NCBI GenBank assembly: GCA_000149225.2
Contig: CM000688.1
Span: 62,001 to 126,000 of the forward strand
Source of the DNA: Lachancea kluyveri NRRL Y-12651
Lineage: Eukaryota; Ascomycota; Saccharomycetes; Saccharomycetales; Saccharomycetaceae
Length of the DNA stretch: 64,000 nt
Direction: 5' to 3'
Shown here: piece after piece, positions 1-8,678 of the stretch
How positions within the stretch are numbered: the stretch's first letter is position 1
Layout: each line of letters opens with the position of its first letter
Program-made: the position numbers and the translations under genes
The notes under the pieces: model-generated
Database searches by the model: none
What the model saw: the letters and a program-made list of their open reading frames with translations, nothing else
Told to the model about the DNA's origin: nothing

Positions 1-2
1 CA

Positions 3-449
3 GATGCTCTGAGAGGAGGCGTGGCTCATGTATCGCAAGACTTGGCCTCTAGAGAAAAATTAACCAAGTTAATGTACCAGCAACGGGTTGATTTTGCTAA
101 GCTTAGAGACCAACTGTTAACCGCAGACCGTAGCGAATTCCATTCGATCCGAAACGAACATGAGCGGATAAGAAACGATTTAGAAAAGTTGAGAACCAAG
201 TTGAGAGAGGAAGTCACGAAGGCAAATGCGGGCTTCAAGTTGGACATTTCGTTAGAGAAAGGTCGTATACGCGAAGAGAGCAGCCATCACGACATGCAAA
301 TCAAGGAGATCGACACAAGGATTGACCAGGAGGTTAGCAACATGAAAATGCAGATTGATTCCGTCAAGACTCAAGTGATGCAGTGGTTGATTGGTGTATG
401 CACAGGTACTTTTGCCCTTGTGCTTGCGTACGTGAGATTACTTTCGTAA
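3..449 (+). CDS. FMP32: FMP32, mitochondrial inner-membrane coiled-coil protein (3' part only)
   Basis: The reading frame is already open at the left edge, so the start codon lies outside the window; 148 codons remain and end in TAA. The protein is a long charged heptad-rich coiled coil (about the first 115 visible residues) followed by one C-terminal membrane segment containing WLIGVCTGTFALVLAYV. This is the layout of the DUF1640/MCUR1-like family, and the sequence closely follows S. cerevisiae Fmp32 (207 aa), a mitochondrial protein linked to cytochrome oxidase function. Its neighbour SEC53 is the same as in S. cerevisiae (YFL046W next to YFL045C), and the two genes converge. The GTG at position 21 is inside the gene and is not a start. 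Confidence 0.9.
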   Translation, partial: DALRGGVAHVSQDLASREKLTKLMYQQRVDFAKLRDQLLTADRSEFHSIRNEHERIRNDLEKLRTKLREEVTKANAGFKLDISLEKGRIREESSHHDMQIKEIDTRIDQEVSNMKMQIDSVKTQVMQWLIGVCTGTFALVLAYVRLLS

Positions 450-678
450 TCCTACGCTGAACTACACTAGGGCAACAACGAAGCATACCGGGCACAAGGA
501 AGCGTAAGCTCAGGATGTGTGGGAAATTGTAAAGGTTTACGTATGAATAGTGGAGCAAAACAAGCTTTCTTTTTTTCTCTTATCGTATTTTCTTTTCTGG
601 CTAAAAACAAAATTTACGAAACTAATCTATTATATCGGTATCCTTTTACGGTTAGAAAGCCGTGTAGCTGGGTCCCAC

Positions 679-1446
679 TTATTTCAAGTCAAACAATTCG
701 TTCAAGATCCTGACGGTGTCAACTGGAGAGTTAACAGCGTGACCAACGGTTCTTGGGTCTTCATAGATTTCGTAATCGTTACCACCCTTACTGGTCTTGT
801 CACCGAAGAAATGGATTTCGGTAAAGCCGTCCTTTTCAACATGTTGTAGACAGTAGGTTTTGTCCCAGCCGGTTGGGAAAACGTCAAAGGAGATTTGACC
901 ACCGATGGAAAAGGTCAACTTCAAGTGCTGAAATTCTTTTTTTAAAGCTTCAACGAATTTAGCTCTAATTTGGTGCACTTTGTCGTACTTTTCGAATTCG
1001 ATACGTTCAACAGTAGAAGCGTTTCTACCGATAGGAGAAACGTTGATCATACCATTTCTGAATTCCAAGAAAGTACCTCTTCTGATTGGCAAGTCGATTT
1101 CACTCAAGTACTTCAAGATGAACTTGGCCAACTTGTTGTATTCTTCTTCACCGATCCAGTTGATGAAGGATTGGGAAGCCAGCTTTTCACCCAACCTGTA
1201 AGCAGTCAACCCGTTTTCAGAGAAAGCGTAGTCGAAATCGCTCAAAACGTTAGGGCCCAACTGTTCGACTTGCTTGCTCAAGTCAGAACCGCCAACGAAA
1301 CCAATGACACACTTCTTTCTCAACTTGGCCAAGGTGTCTCTGACTTCGTCGGAGATAGTCAATCTAGCAGGTGTCAGGGTACCGTCAACGTCAAACAAAA
1401 CTAAGGTTTTTGGTTGTTCCTTGTATTCAAATTCTTTGGCAGACAT
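679..1446 (-). CDS. SEC53: Phosphomannomutase
   Basis: Cytosolic phosphomannomutase that converts mannose-6-phosphate to mannose-1-phosphate, the precursor of GDP-mannose for N-glycosylation, O-mannosylation and GPI anchors. The 255-residue product matches S. cerevisiae Sec53 (254 aa) end to end. The HAD-superfamily nucleophile motif DVDGT is at residues 19-23. Family signatures [26 protein letters not shown] and FFGDKT are present. The ATG at 1446 is the only sensible start. It converges with FMP32 across 229 bp and shares its strand with RPL10 upstream. The upstream gap holds an ACGCGT (MluI-box) hexamer near 1550, whose role here is unknown. Confidence 0.97.
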   Translation of the reverse strand: MSAKEFEYKEQPKTLVLFDVDGTLTPARLTISDEVRDTLAKLRKKCVIGFVGGSDLSKQVEQLGPNVLSDFDYAFSENGLTAYRLGEKLASQSFINWIGEEEYNKLAKFILKYLSEIDLPIRRGTFLEFRNGMINVSPIGRNASTVERIEFEKYDKVHQIRAKFVEALKKEFQHLKLTFSIGGQISFDVFPTGWDKTYCLQHVEKDGFTEIHFFGDKTSKGGNDYEIYEDPRTVGHAVNSPVDTVRILNELFDLK

Positions 1447-1910
1447 GTTGGAGCGAGTGTGGGTATGGTTATTTCTTCAAAGAGCTGTATCAAAAAGAGT
1501 GATAGTAGGTAAACAACGCCTGGCTGACAAGTTTAAAAAAGGACACCGCACGCGTTGGGTTTGGATGGTCCTCGAAAATTTTTCTCAGGCGTGTCTCGCA
1601 CCGGGTAATGGACGTCAGCAGTTGTCGAATACGATAGGAAACTGAGATTGGTAAGAGGCTATAGTTGCTGTAGAAACATGGATGATAAGAAGTACAGAAT
1701 ACCATACCGTTAAATCCAAACTGGGTTCTGCGCTAGGGCTAAGAACTTTGTACTGGCGGCCACAACAAGCTTTTCTACCAAAGCATGCCACCACTCCAAA
1801 TCCCTTTTCGGCGTGAGAAGTAGGCAGATTTTTAAAAAAATGGAATAAACCGGTCTGTAAATTATAGAAAAAGTACTAAATTAAGGTAGTATCTAAATAA
1901 TCGAACCAAT
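1447..1910. other. Intergenic, SEC53 promoter and RPL10 3' end
   Basis: A 464-bp gap between two minus-strand genes. It must hold the SEC53 promoter at its left side and the RPL10 3' end at its right, where there is a T/A-rich tract. An ACGCGT hexamer lies near 1550. I see no gene. Confidence 0.6.
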
Positions 1911-2573
1911 TTAGGCCTTGGTGAAGTATTCTGGGAATTCTCTGACGTTGTCTTCCAAAGAACCCTTCTTAGACAAGAACTTAACGAAAGCACCGTCGTC
2001 CTTGACTTCACCAGCGTCTCTTCTTCTGACGTATTCAGCTCTGTCCAAGTTGGTGAAACCCCACTTCTTGGACAAGATAATCTTTTGTTGACCTGGGAAC
2101 TTGTATCTAGCTCTTCTCAAACCTTCGATAACAACATCCTTGTTGTTGTCCTTAGTTCTGACGGAGAAAATAATTTGACCAATGGCAACACGAGCAGCCA
2201 AACCGTGAGGCTTACCCCAAGCACCTCTCATACCTTGTTGCAATCTATCGGCACCGGCACAAGACAACATTTTGTTGATACGCAAAACGTGGAATGGGTG
2301 GACTCTGACTCTCAAGTGGAAGGCGTCTCTACCAGAGATCTTGGTGATGTACTTGTTAGCACAGATACGAGCAGCTTCCAAAGCTTCGGAAGACAATTGT
2401 TCCAATTCGTTGGAAACCAAGTGGACACACAATGGGAATTCATCGACAGTGGCCTTCTTCTTACCCAAGTCGTAAATTCTGATCTTGGAGTCTGGAACAG
2501 CTCTGTTGTATCTAGACTTTGGGTAAGGCTTGTTCTTTTGGTATCTGTAACATCTAGCTGGTCTTCTAGCCAT
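1911..2573 (-). CDS. RPL10: Large ribosomal subunit protein uL16 (L10)
   Basis: Structural 60S protein that completes the peptidyl-transferase region in the last cytoplasmic step of subunit maturation, when Nmd3 and Tif6 leave. The 220-residue product is nearly identical to S. cerevisiae Rpl10 (221 aa), including [20 protein letters not shown] at the N-terminus and the P-site loop region around [20 protein letters not shown]. The frame stays open upstream to 2681, but those extra residues are not conserved, and the ATG at 2573 gives the family N-terminus. In S. cerevisiae this gene is on chromosome XII (YLR075W) next to BUD20. Here it sits between SEC53 (chromosome VI in S. cerevisiae) and BUD20. 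Two Rap1-type sites lie in its promoter. Confidence 0.98.
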   Translation of the reverse strand: MARRPARCYRYQKNKPYPKSRYNRAVPDSKIRIYDLGKKKATVDEFPLCVHLVSNELEQLSSEALEAARICANKYITKISGRDAFHLRVRVHPFHVLRINKMLSCAGADRLQQGMRGAWGKPHGLAARVAIGQIIFSVRTKDNNKDVVIEGLRRARYKFPGQQKIILSKKWGFTNLDRAEYVRRRDAGEVKDDGAFVKFLSKKGSLEDNVREFPEYFTKA

Positions 2574-2813
2574 TTTGAGAGATTTTGTTGCAGTTACTGA
2601 GTATTTGATAGACGAAAAGAGAAGAGTTTCAAAAACTTGTCGCTTTTTCTGCTCGTATTGGTTTTCCGAATTTGTCAGCACACGATGAGCTGTTTTGGAG
2701 GGGGTGGAAATAGGCGAATTATTTGTCTCAGAAAAGCCCTGAGCGCTTGCTTCTTACCGCCATGAACTGACCGCTTTTTTTCCAACGAAATTTTTACCTG
2801 CATTTTTTGTAAT

Positions 2814-2827
2814 GCACCCATACACAA
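2814..2827 (+). promoter_or_regulatory. Rap1 site, RPL10 promoter
   Basis: GCACCCATACACAA matches the yeast Rap1 consensus (ACACCCRYACAY) in all but the first base. It lies about 245 bp upstream of the RPL10 ATG, the usual spacing for ribosomal-protein promoters. Function is inferred from the motif. Confidence 0.7.
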
Positions 2828-2862
2828 ATTTCATACTGCCTTTTTTGTATTGGCGGCTTGAT

Positions 2863-2874
2863 GGTGTACGGATT
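2863..2874 (-). promoter_or_regulatory. Second Rap1-like site, RPL10 promoter
   Basis: On the minus strand this reads AATCCGTACACC, which fits the ATCCGTACA form of the Rap1 site. Together with the site about 50 bp away it makes the pair commonly found in ribosomal-protein promoters, though the two are in opposite orientation. Confidence 0.55.
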
Positions 2875-2977
2875 TATTGAAGTCACCTCTATTTTCTCAT
2901 CGGAATGCCCTAAATGTTCCTCTCCCCTTAGGGCTTCCAGGACAACCCCATTTCTTTTTCTATCGATAAGGTAAAGA

Positions 2978-3008
2978 TGAAAATTTTCCAGGAAACTCAT
3001 CTCATCGC
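2978..3008. promoter_or_regulatory. RRPE plus PAC pair, BUD20 promoter
   Basis: TGAAAATTTTC at 2978-2988 is an RRPE core, and CTCATCGC at 3001-3008 is a PAC box (GCGATGAG on the minus strand). The pair lies 50-80 bp before the BUD20 start, as in yeast ribosome-biogenesis genes controlled by Stb3 and Dot6/Tod6. This fits Bud20's role in 60S export. Confidence 0.7.
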
Positions 3009-3059
3009 CAAAATACATACCAATTAGTGTGTATCGCAAAGCTTTGACAAATAGTAATA

Positions 3060-3569
3060 ATGGGTAGATATTCTGTGAAAAGATACAAGACAAAGAGAAG
3101 AACAAAGGATTTGGATTTGATTTACAATGAATTAAGCTCTCAAGATAAAATTCAAGAGCTATTAAACCAACCCTTGGATGAAACTAAGCCAGGTTTAGGT
3201 CAACATTACTGTATACATTGTGCCAAGTATTTCGAAACAGCCATGGCTTTAAAAACTCACTTGAAGGGTAAAGTTCACAAGAGAAGGGTCAAGGAATTGA
3301 AAGGTGTTCCATACACACAAGAAGTCGCAGATGCGGCTGCTGGTGTCGGTTTGAACAAGTTTTTAACCAGAGTCGAAGAGATTAAGAACGCGGTTGGACC
3401 AGCAAAGGAAAATAACGAGAAGCAATTAGCAGATCATTTGGAGCAATCTTTGGCCAATGTGAAGACCACTGAGCCTACTCTGCCATATCTGGAGCAAGAA
3501 CAGCAGGTCGTTGCCGAAGACGGTGCCACCGTCAATCTGGATAAAGACGGAGAAGTTGCTATGGAATAA
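3060..3569 (+). CDS. BUD20: 60S pre-ribosome shuttling factor with C2H2 zinc finger
   Basis: Bud20 is an export adaptor of pre-60S particles. The 169-residue product resembles S. cerevisiae Bud20 (166 aa, YLR074C). It has a basic N-terminus (GRYSVKRYKTKRRTKDLD) and one C2H2 zinc finger with ligands C51, C54, H67 and H73, followed by a basic helix and a low-complexity acidic tail. It is divergent from RPL10 across 486 bp that hold the RPL10 Rap1 sites and its own PAC/RRPE pair. It converges with OTU1 across only 66 bp that include a T-rich run. Confidence 0.95.
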   Translation: MGRYSVKRYKTKRRTKDLDLIYNELSSQDKIQELLNQPLDETKPGLGQHYCIHCAKYFETAMALKTHLKGKVHKRRVKELKGVPYTQEVADAAAGVGLNKFLTRVEEIKNAVGPAKENNEKQLADHLEQSLANVKTTEPTLPYLEQEQQVVAEDGATVNLDKDGEVAME

Positions 3570-3635
3570 ATAAGCGTTTTCTTTTATTTTTTTTTTTTTC
3601 GACGTGTAGAATATTGTATACTATCTGCTTACAGT

Positions 3636-4583
3636 TTAAGAGCTTTGTCCGAAGTCTACGTGACCGGTCTGCTCTGCATGACGAGCCACATCTTTTTCGC
3701 CGGTCAATATCGTGTGGCAAGTATTGCACTTAATTTTATCCTTATGTGTATTAAATGAATAACCCGACTTTTTCATTTGCTTGGCAATTTCTTGAGCTTT
3801 GTTAAGAATTAGCTCGTAGTGCTCTTGAGAACGATCGAACACCGTCTGTGGTTCCTTGGATTTCCCAGATTTTATTTCAAGAGCATCATAGTGTACGCCG
3901 CTGAACACCACTATTATAAACTTGTCGTATTTCTCCTCATTAAACTTCTCGAAATGGCCCACATCCATATCCAACACGAGAATAGACATGTTCATATAGT
4001 TTGACAAAATTGCAATCTCAATGCCACCACCCCAGGAATTCCTGTTCAAAATCCACTTGGCGTATTCCCCGTTTGGCCTCCCTAATATGGCATCGGAATA
4101 TTCTTCCTTTTTCAGCTGTATTTCTCTGGATACAATCTCTCGAAGCTGTGGGGACAACGAAATATCTTTGTAGACACAATAGGAGATGGCATGGAAAAGA
4201 CAAGAATTGTCATCTGGCACTTTATGCAGCTGTAGAATAGCATCTGGGAATACTTCTTTTAGAGGAAGTCGTGTGATGTCTGATTTCTCACTGGTGGATG
4301 ACGGCGTGGTTTTGCTATTATTAAGAGACAATTGACTGGTTTCGACAAACTCGACGGCCACCCTTTCACCAGAGCTGATACCAAAATCATCCAGCTTTTT
4401 TTTCAAGATGTCCTCTTCGATATGTATCGTTTGGGGCGGGTATCCGAATCTAAAGCACTTGACCTCAAGCCCTGTATTGTCGTACAATTTACTAGTTTCT
4501 CTGAGTAGATCTGAAAGAGAAGAACTAGCATCTAAAGACACTATGTTTCCCCCTAACTTGCCGCTCGTGATTTTTAACTTCAT
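3636..4583 (-). CDS. OTU1: Ovarian-tumour-family deubiquitinase
   Basis: Otu1 is a deubiquitinase that works with Cdc48. The 315-residue product (S. cerevisiae 301 aa, YFL044C) has a UBX-like N-terminal domain (about residues 1-82), an OTU catalytic domain with the Cys-box DNSCLFHA (nucleophile C128) and the His-box SGVHYDAL (H231), and a C-terminal C2H2 finger (C286, C289, H302, H308). All catalytic and zinc ligands are intact. It shares a 302-bp divergent promoter with RFU1, another ubiquitin-pathway gene; in S. cerevisiae these two are on different chromosomes. Confidence 0.96.
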   Translation of the reverse strand: MKLKITSGKLGGNIVSLDASSSLSDLLRETSKLYDNTGLEVKCFRFGYPPQTIHIEEDILKKKLDDFGISSGERVAVEFVETSQLSLNNSKTTPSSTSEKSDITRLPLKEVFPDAILQLHKVPDDNSCLFHAISYCVYKDISLSPQLREIVSREIQLKKEEYSDAILGRPNGEYAKWILNRNSWGGGIEIAILSNYMNMSILVLDMDVGHFEKFNEEKYDKFIIVVFSGVHYDALEIKSGKSKEPQTVFDRSQEHYELILNKAQEIAKQMKKSGYSFNTHKDKIKCNTCHTILTGEKDVARHAEQTGHVDFGQSS

Positions 4584-4618
4584 CTTCCATGAGGTGGTAA
4601 AGTATTACATATTTCTTT

Positions 4619-4627
4619 GGTGGCAAA
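4619..4627 (+). promoter_or_regulatory. PACE element (Rpn4 site) between OTU1 and RFU1
   Basis: GGTGGCAAA is a perfect proteasome-associated control element, bound by Rpn4. A one-mismatch copy, GGTGGTAAA, lies just to the left at about 4592. The site is 36 bp from the OTU1 start and 259 bp from the RFU1 start, in a promoter shared by two ubiquitin-pathway genes. Confidence 0.75.
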
Positions 4628-4682
4628 TCTGGTATTGTAATCCCCGGTTTTTTATACCTGGATCCCCTTCCTTGGTGATTCA

Positions 4683-4689
4683 TTACCCG
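4683..4689 (+). promoter_or_regulatory. Reb1-type site TTACCCG, OTU1/RFU1 promoter
   Basis: The heptamer TTACCCG, followed by G, is the core Reb1 site. It sits in the middle of the divergent promoter, the usual place for such a nucleosome-excluding factor. Confidence 0.55.
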
Positions 4690-4885
4690 GCCATACGGTA
4701 GTTTTGCTGCGTGTAGAACGATTTCAATTCTAACCGCCAATGCTTTGAACGAGAAGAGACGCGCCAGCTTGAAGTTCCAGTTTTTTTTCACAATCTCATC
4801 GCCCATTTTTTTTTCACTTTCGTTGTCTCATGAAAAAGCACAACTTGTAGAGAGAATATAAATACATATCCTGAGTGTCCTAATA

Positions 4886-5479
4886 ATGGTGAGATCCAGT
4901 TTACAACTCAGTAAAGAGGCTACAGAGTACAGATTTAATCCCATCGTTCCATTGAAATTATACTTGAAAACATGCGTCAGTATTCTCGAAGAAGCACAGT
5001 CATCATTTCAATCAGGTGACTTGGAAAGGTCATATCTGATGTACTTAAGATATTTGGACTTGTGTATGAATAAACTGGCAAAGCATTTGCATGTGACAAG
5101 TCCTTCTCTGGATCAAGAGATTGGTTTGTATAAAAGAGAGTATTTGCAACTGATGAAGCTTGAAGTTCCTGCAATATTAAAAATCACAGAAGATATCAAA
5201 ATACAAATAGATGACAGGTATAACAAATACACTCTATCGTTGGCAAAGAACGTTGCCAAAAAAACAACGACAAATAGAGAAATACACCCAACTGAAAAGC
5301 ACGTGGTGCTTCCGTCCACCTTTAGCGAGAGTAAGTTCAACAAGTCCATCAGCCTGTTCCGTCAGCAAAACGTGGCTCTCAACTCACCTAAGAAGAAAAA
5401 AGAGTCTAATTTGTTATATCCAGAACTCCCAACGTTAAATTATGAGCACGTTACACATCCAACACCGGCATTTTTCTAA
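4886..5479 (+). CDS. RFU1: Inhibitor of the Doa4 deubiquitinase
   Basis: Rfu1 keeps free ubiquitin in balance by inhibiting Doa4 at endosomes. The 197-residue product (S. cerevisiae 200 aa, YLR073C) has a helical N-terminal region of about 110 residues resembling the USP8-dimerisation/MIT-like fold. Its C-terminal tail carries YPEL (about residues 178-181), a YPxL motif of the kind Bro1 binds, and ends in PTPAFF. TATA-like TATAAATA lies about 30 bp upstream. It converges with the LAM gene with only 14 bp between the two stop codons. Confidence 0.93.
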   Translation: MVRSSLQLSKEATEYRFNPIVPLKLYLKTCVSILEEAQSSFQSGDLERSYLMYLRYLDLCMNKLAKHLHVTSPSLDQEIGLYKREYLQLMKLEVPAILKITEDIKIQIDDRYNKYTLSLAKNVAKKTTTNREIHPTEKHVVLPSTFSESKFNKSISLFRQQNVALNSPKKKKESNLLYPELPTLNYEHVTHPTPAFF

Positions 5480-5493
5480 ATAGCATATGTACA

Positions 5494-8085
5494 TTAGTTA
5501 TCAATCAAGTATTGCATGGCATCCTTAATTTTAGACATTTTAAAAAAGTCTTTTCCCCGTTCTTTATCTTCAATGTTTTCTTCCACAAGTTTCATCAAGC
5601 TGTCGAGTTTTTGCAGGAAGCTCTGAGACTCATTTGATGGTACTTCTCCCCGGATCCACTTGTTTATCAAAAAGTGTAAATAGTTTTGATATTGCTTTCG
5701 CTTGTGGGGATCAAGTGCAATTTTTTGCACGTTTGCCCTCTCATCCAACCAATCCCAGATCTCTAACTGTTCGCTGATTTTCATGTTCTCAACGAGCTCT
5801 TCGCTGAGTTGCTTGTCTTCGTAAAATACATCCTTTATATCTTCTAGCACCTTGTCGATACGGAAGTTGCTCAAGTTCAGGAAATCATTACTCTTATCGA
5901 TCACGTTCATTTGGCGGATAATCCTTAGTTGAAATGCAACATTTACAATCAACAAAAGAGTAATAGTGATAAGTAACACTATTATAATATTTTCTTTAAT
6001 AAAGAACGGTGATGAAGATACGATTTGTTCTCCTGGAGAAGGCTTTGCACTCGGTGAAGGTTCTGGCTTGCCCAAGGTGAGTAAAGAGGATCTGTTCGAA
6101 AGCCTGCTGACACGTCTGCTTTGCGATGGTCTCTTGGTTGGAGCCTTACTTATCTCGACGGAGGTTTCATTCACGAATCTGTCCACATACTCACGTAATA
6201 GTTTAACAAGGTTTTCCGTTGCATCTATCTGACCAGACTTGCAACTTTTATCAACCATGGTTTTAATCCAGCTGCTTCCTGTCCAGTCCACCCAAAACGA
6301 AACTTTTAAAATGCAACTGGTTTTAGACGCCCAGCGAAGCATGTATCTTGTCTTTACAGAAAAACTGTTACCACTAGGAACATCCGGTGTCTTGGTGGTG
6401 TTTAATATGTTAATGTAGTTTTCATAGTTGCAATGCAGTACAGTTTCGGTGACATAGCATTTGGTAGACTTGGGTCCTACAGGATAGTTCAAGGCTTTTG
6501 CATAGCTGTATTCTCTGTAATGTTGTCCATCCTTGTTGACTTCATCAAATCCAGGTATAGCTGAAAACTGTGAAGACTGTTGAGATTTTAAGAAATCCAT
6601 TAGAAAAGATACATTATCGTCGCTGAACAAAATCTGGTAAACAACACCAGGGGGCGCATTTAGTTCCAGCTCAGTCAAGACCACTTCATTATTTTCTTCG
6701 GGCACGTACTTAAAACTTGTTTCTTGAAAGTAGTAAGGTCCCTCGTATTCATAACCACTGTCTTCCTTTAACTTGAACACCGCATGTACTGATTTTTCTT
6801 CTTCTTCTTCCTCTTCATCTGACGTCAGACTCTCGGAGTTTTCATCATCTTCGGCTCCACCCGCTGAAACTGCAAAGCTTGGTGTAAAGTCATCGACAGA
6901 CATTATTGCATTATCTATTGCAGAATCGTTTTCACTTATTACAGATGCCCTACTCGCTGGCGCGGTCAGATTATGTGGCACCACATCGTTGTAAGGTTTC
7001 GAGAAGAAATCTGCAGTTACAGTGGTGAATTCGTCATTGGTCAAAAAGTTTGCAGAGTCCTCTCTTGATAGTGTCACCGGGTCTTCGGTTTTATGTTTCT
7101 CCCACACGGCCTTGATGAAATCGAAGGTTGTGTCCCTAGAGATGAAACTAGCAAACTGGTGTTTCCCTAAATGTGTTTCTATGGCAATTCCGTTGGGAAA
7201 TAAGCCTGCAGTTGAGGTCTTTTCTATCAATATTACTTCTTTTAGTGAAATAACTAGATTAGTCACCCAACCTAATAAGTTGGAGTTGAAACAAATGTGG
7301 CCACGGGAGATATAGATACGGCCTTGGAATAAGAACTCCCTGCTTAGTGCACAGCTAAAGTCATCCAACAGTCGGTCATCTTGAGGCACAGATTTAAAAA
7401 CCTTATGGAAATCCTTGTTGCGCTCGTTAGTTGAAAACCTGTAGTTTGTGCCTTCTAACTTATCTGCAACGTACAACTTCTTATCGTAATCTTGTGTCAG
7501 TTCCAAGGGTTTTTCCGCTTCTCGCAATGGAGATGCTACTATGTCACTACCAATACTTACTGATCTTTTTGATTTTCTTGAAGGTGTTGCCTTCCTGTAA
7601 GATATGATGTCTGGAACGTGGGTGGAAGTAGAAGATTCGGAGACTGTTCTTGAGTGGTTGCTGGCTCTCGTGTTTGGATCGGTATTTCTATTGAGCGAAA
7701 AAGAGGATAGAACATTATTGAAAAATGAAGAAGCCTGACTTTCACGGTCATCATGGCTTTCTTTGTTCGTTGAGTCAATAATGTCGGTAACCGAACTTAG
7801 TGCAGACGGATTTTCCACTGGTACGTTAACACCTGTTACAGAATTTAGTTCAGTTAGTTGAGGATCGGCTGGGCTAGATTTGAAGGTAGAGCTATCCATT
7901 GATGATATAGAGCTCCCATGAGAATGTTGTATCGCCTTTATTGGGGATGGTGAAGGTTTCGATTTGCTATTGTCCACGTGGAAAGGTGGGTCTAAAGCAA
8001 GTTCTTGTTGACTATCGGGAGTATCTTCGCCACTCAATCTCGTATCGTCGACAGGCTCCCAGTTATCAATATCAGAAGTTGTCAT
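5494..8085 (-). CDS. LAM6: ER membrane-contact-site sterol transfer protein (single LAM5/LAM6)
   Basis: StART-like sterol transporter anchored in the ER at contacts with mitochondria and vacuoles. The 863-residue product has a Ser-rich N-terminus, a GRAM/PH-like domain (about 238-322), a Glu-rich stretch (about 418-432), a VASt sterol-binding domain (about 450-635), one membrane segment (about 697-723) and a helical C-terminus. S. cerevisiae has two duplicates, LAM5/YFL042C and LAM6/YLR072W (674 and 693 aa), and this locus is the position from which both descend. The extra length is mostly in the N-terminus. The frame stays open four codons upstream from a TTG, but the ATG at 8085 is the start. 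The symbol LAM6 is used for convenience; LAM5 is equally correct. Confidence 0.93.
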   Translation of the reverse strand: MTTSDIDNWEPVDDTRLSGEDTPDSQQELALDPPFHVDNSKSKPSPSPIKAIQHSHGSSISSMDSSTFKSSPADPQLTELNSVTGVNVPVENPSALSSVTDIIDSTNKESHDDRESQASSFFNNVLSSFSLNRNTDPNTRASNHSRTVSESSTSTHVPDIISYRKATPSRKSKRSVSIGSDIVASPLREAEKPLELTQDYDKKLYVADKLEGTNYRFSTNERNKDFHKVFKSVPQDDRLLDDFSCALSREFLFQGRIYISRGHICFNSNLLGWVTNLVISLKEVILIEKTSTAGLFPNGIAIETHLGKHQFASFISRDTTFDFIKAVWEKHKTEDPVTLSREDSANFLTNDEFTTVTADFFSKPYNDVVPHNLTAPASRASVISENDSAIDNAIMSVDDFTPSFAVSAGGAEDDENSESLTSDEEEEEEEKSVHAVFKLKEDSGYEYEGPYYFQETSFKYVPEENNEVVLTELELNAPPGVVYQILFSDDNVSFLMDFLKSQQSSQFSAIPGFDEVNKDGQHYREYSYAKALNYPVGPKSTKCYVTETVLHCNYENYINILNTTKTPDVPSGNSFSVKTRYMLRWASKTSCILKVSFWVDWTGSSWIKTMVDKSCKSGQIDATENLVKLLREYVDRFVNETSVEISKAPTKRPSQSRRVSRLSNRSSLLTLGKPEPSPSAKPSPGEQIVSSSPFFIKENIIIVLLITITLLLIVNVAFQLRIIRQMNVIDKSNDFLNLSNFRIDKVLEDIKDVFYEDKQLSEELVENMKISEQLEIWDWLDERANVQKIALDPHKRKQYQNYLHFLINKWIRGEVPSNESQSFLQKLDSLMKLVEENIEDKERGKDFFKMSKIKDAMQYLIDN

Positions 8086-8678
8086 GCCTTTTGACAATAC
8101 TCTTTTAGCTTCTATTTTTTTGCCGTGGTATATTGTAACATTTCAGAAGCACCCATGGCCACCGCCCCCCTTTAAAACTCGATGAGCTGCGGCTTCAATA
8201 AAATAGCTCGTACACAACAACATACAGAAAGCAATCTCTTAAGCTGTATATAAGGCCTTAAGAGCAGTTCTACGTGATTCTTGCAGATGTATCTTTGCAT
8301 GTGTGTAGTTCTGTCACGGTAATTCGAACGTTTCTTGTACTTTAGCATTCTATTTGTCTACAGTTATATTGATTTAGCATAATTGGTCATAAGACTTGTT
8401 TTACGTAAAACCGTAAGACGTCGGGCAAAATTTACTTCCCAGATATCATGGCATCTACGAAAATTACTTGTCTAAGTTCACTAGCTCACATGTAAAAGTT
8501 CATCTTGCTACAAGGTTGCAATTCCTTTGTGAGCGCTCACCCGGACAAAGTCTCGCGGGCAATACTAACTGAAAAAAAATGGTAGATAAAACTGCTCAAG
8601 CAAGCACTTTGGGTTCAAGACAGTCGACGAAAGAAGACAGAAGTGAGGTCTTTCAGTTACTAGTCCAAGTGATCAATC
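8086..8678. other. Divergent promoter LAM5/6-RGR1
   Basis: A 593-bp intergenic stretch. A CGATGAGCT (PAC-like) octamer region lies near 8180. No gene, tRNA or repeat is visible. Confidence 0.5.

Noticed and set aside
970-1404. 144-codon frame antisense to SEC53
   Set aside because: Lies wholly inside SEC53 on the other strand and has no recognisable features.
2085-2600. 171-codon frame antisense to RPL10
   Set aside because: Mirror of a highly biased ribosomal-protein gene; Ser/Thr/Val/Gln-rich composition is typical of such shadows.
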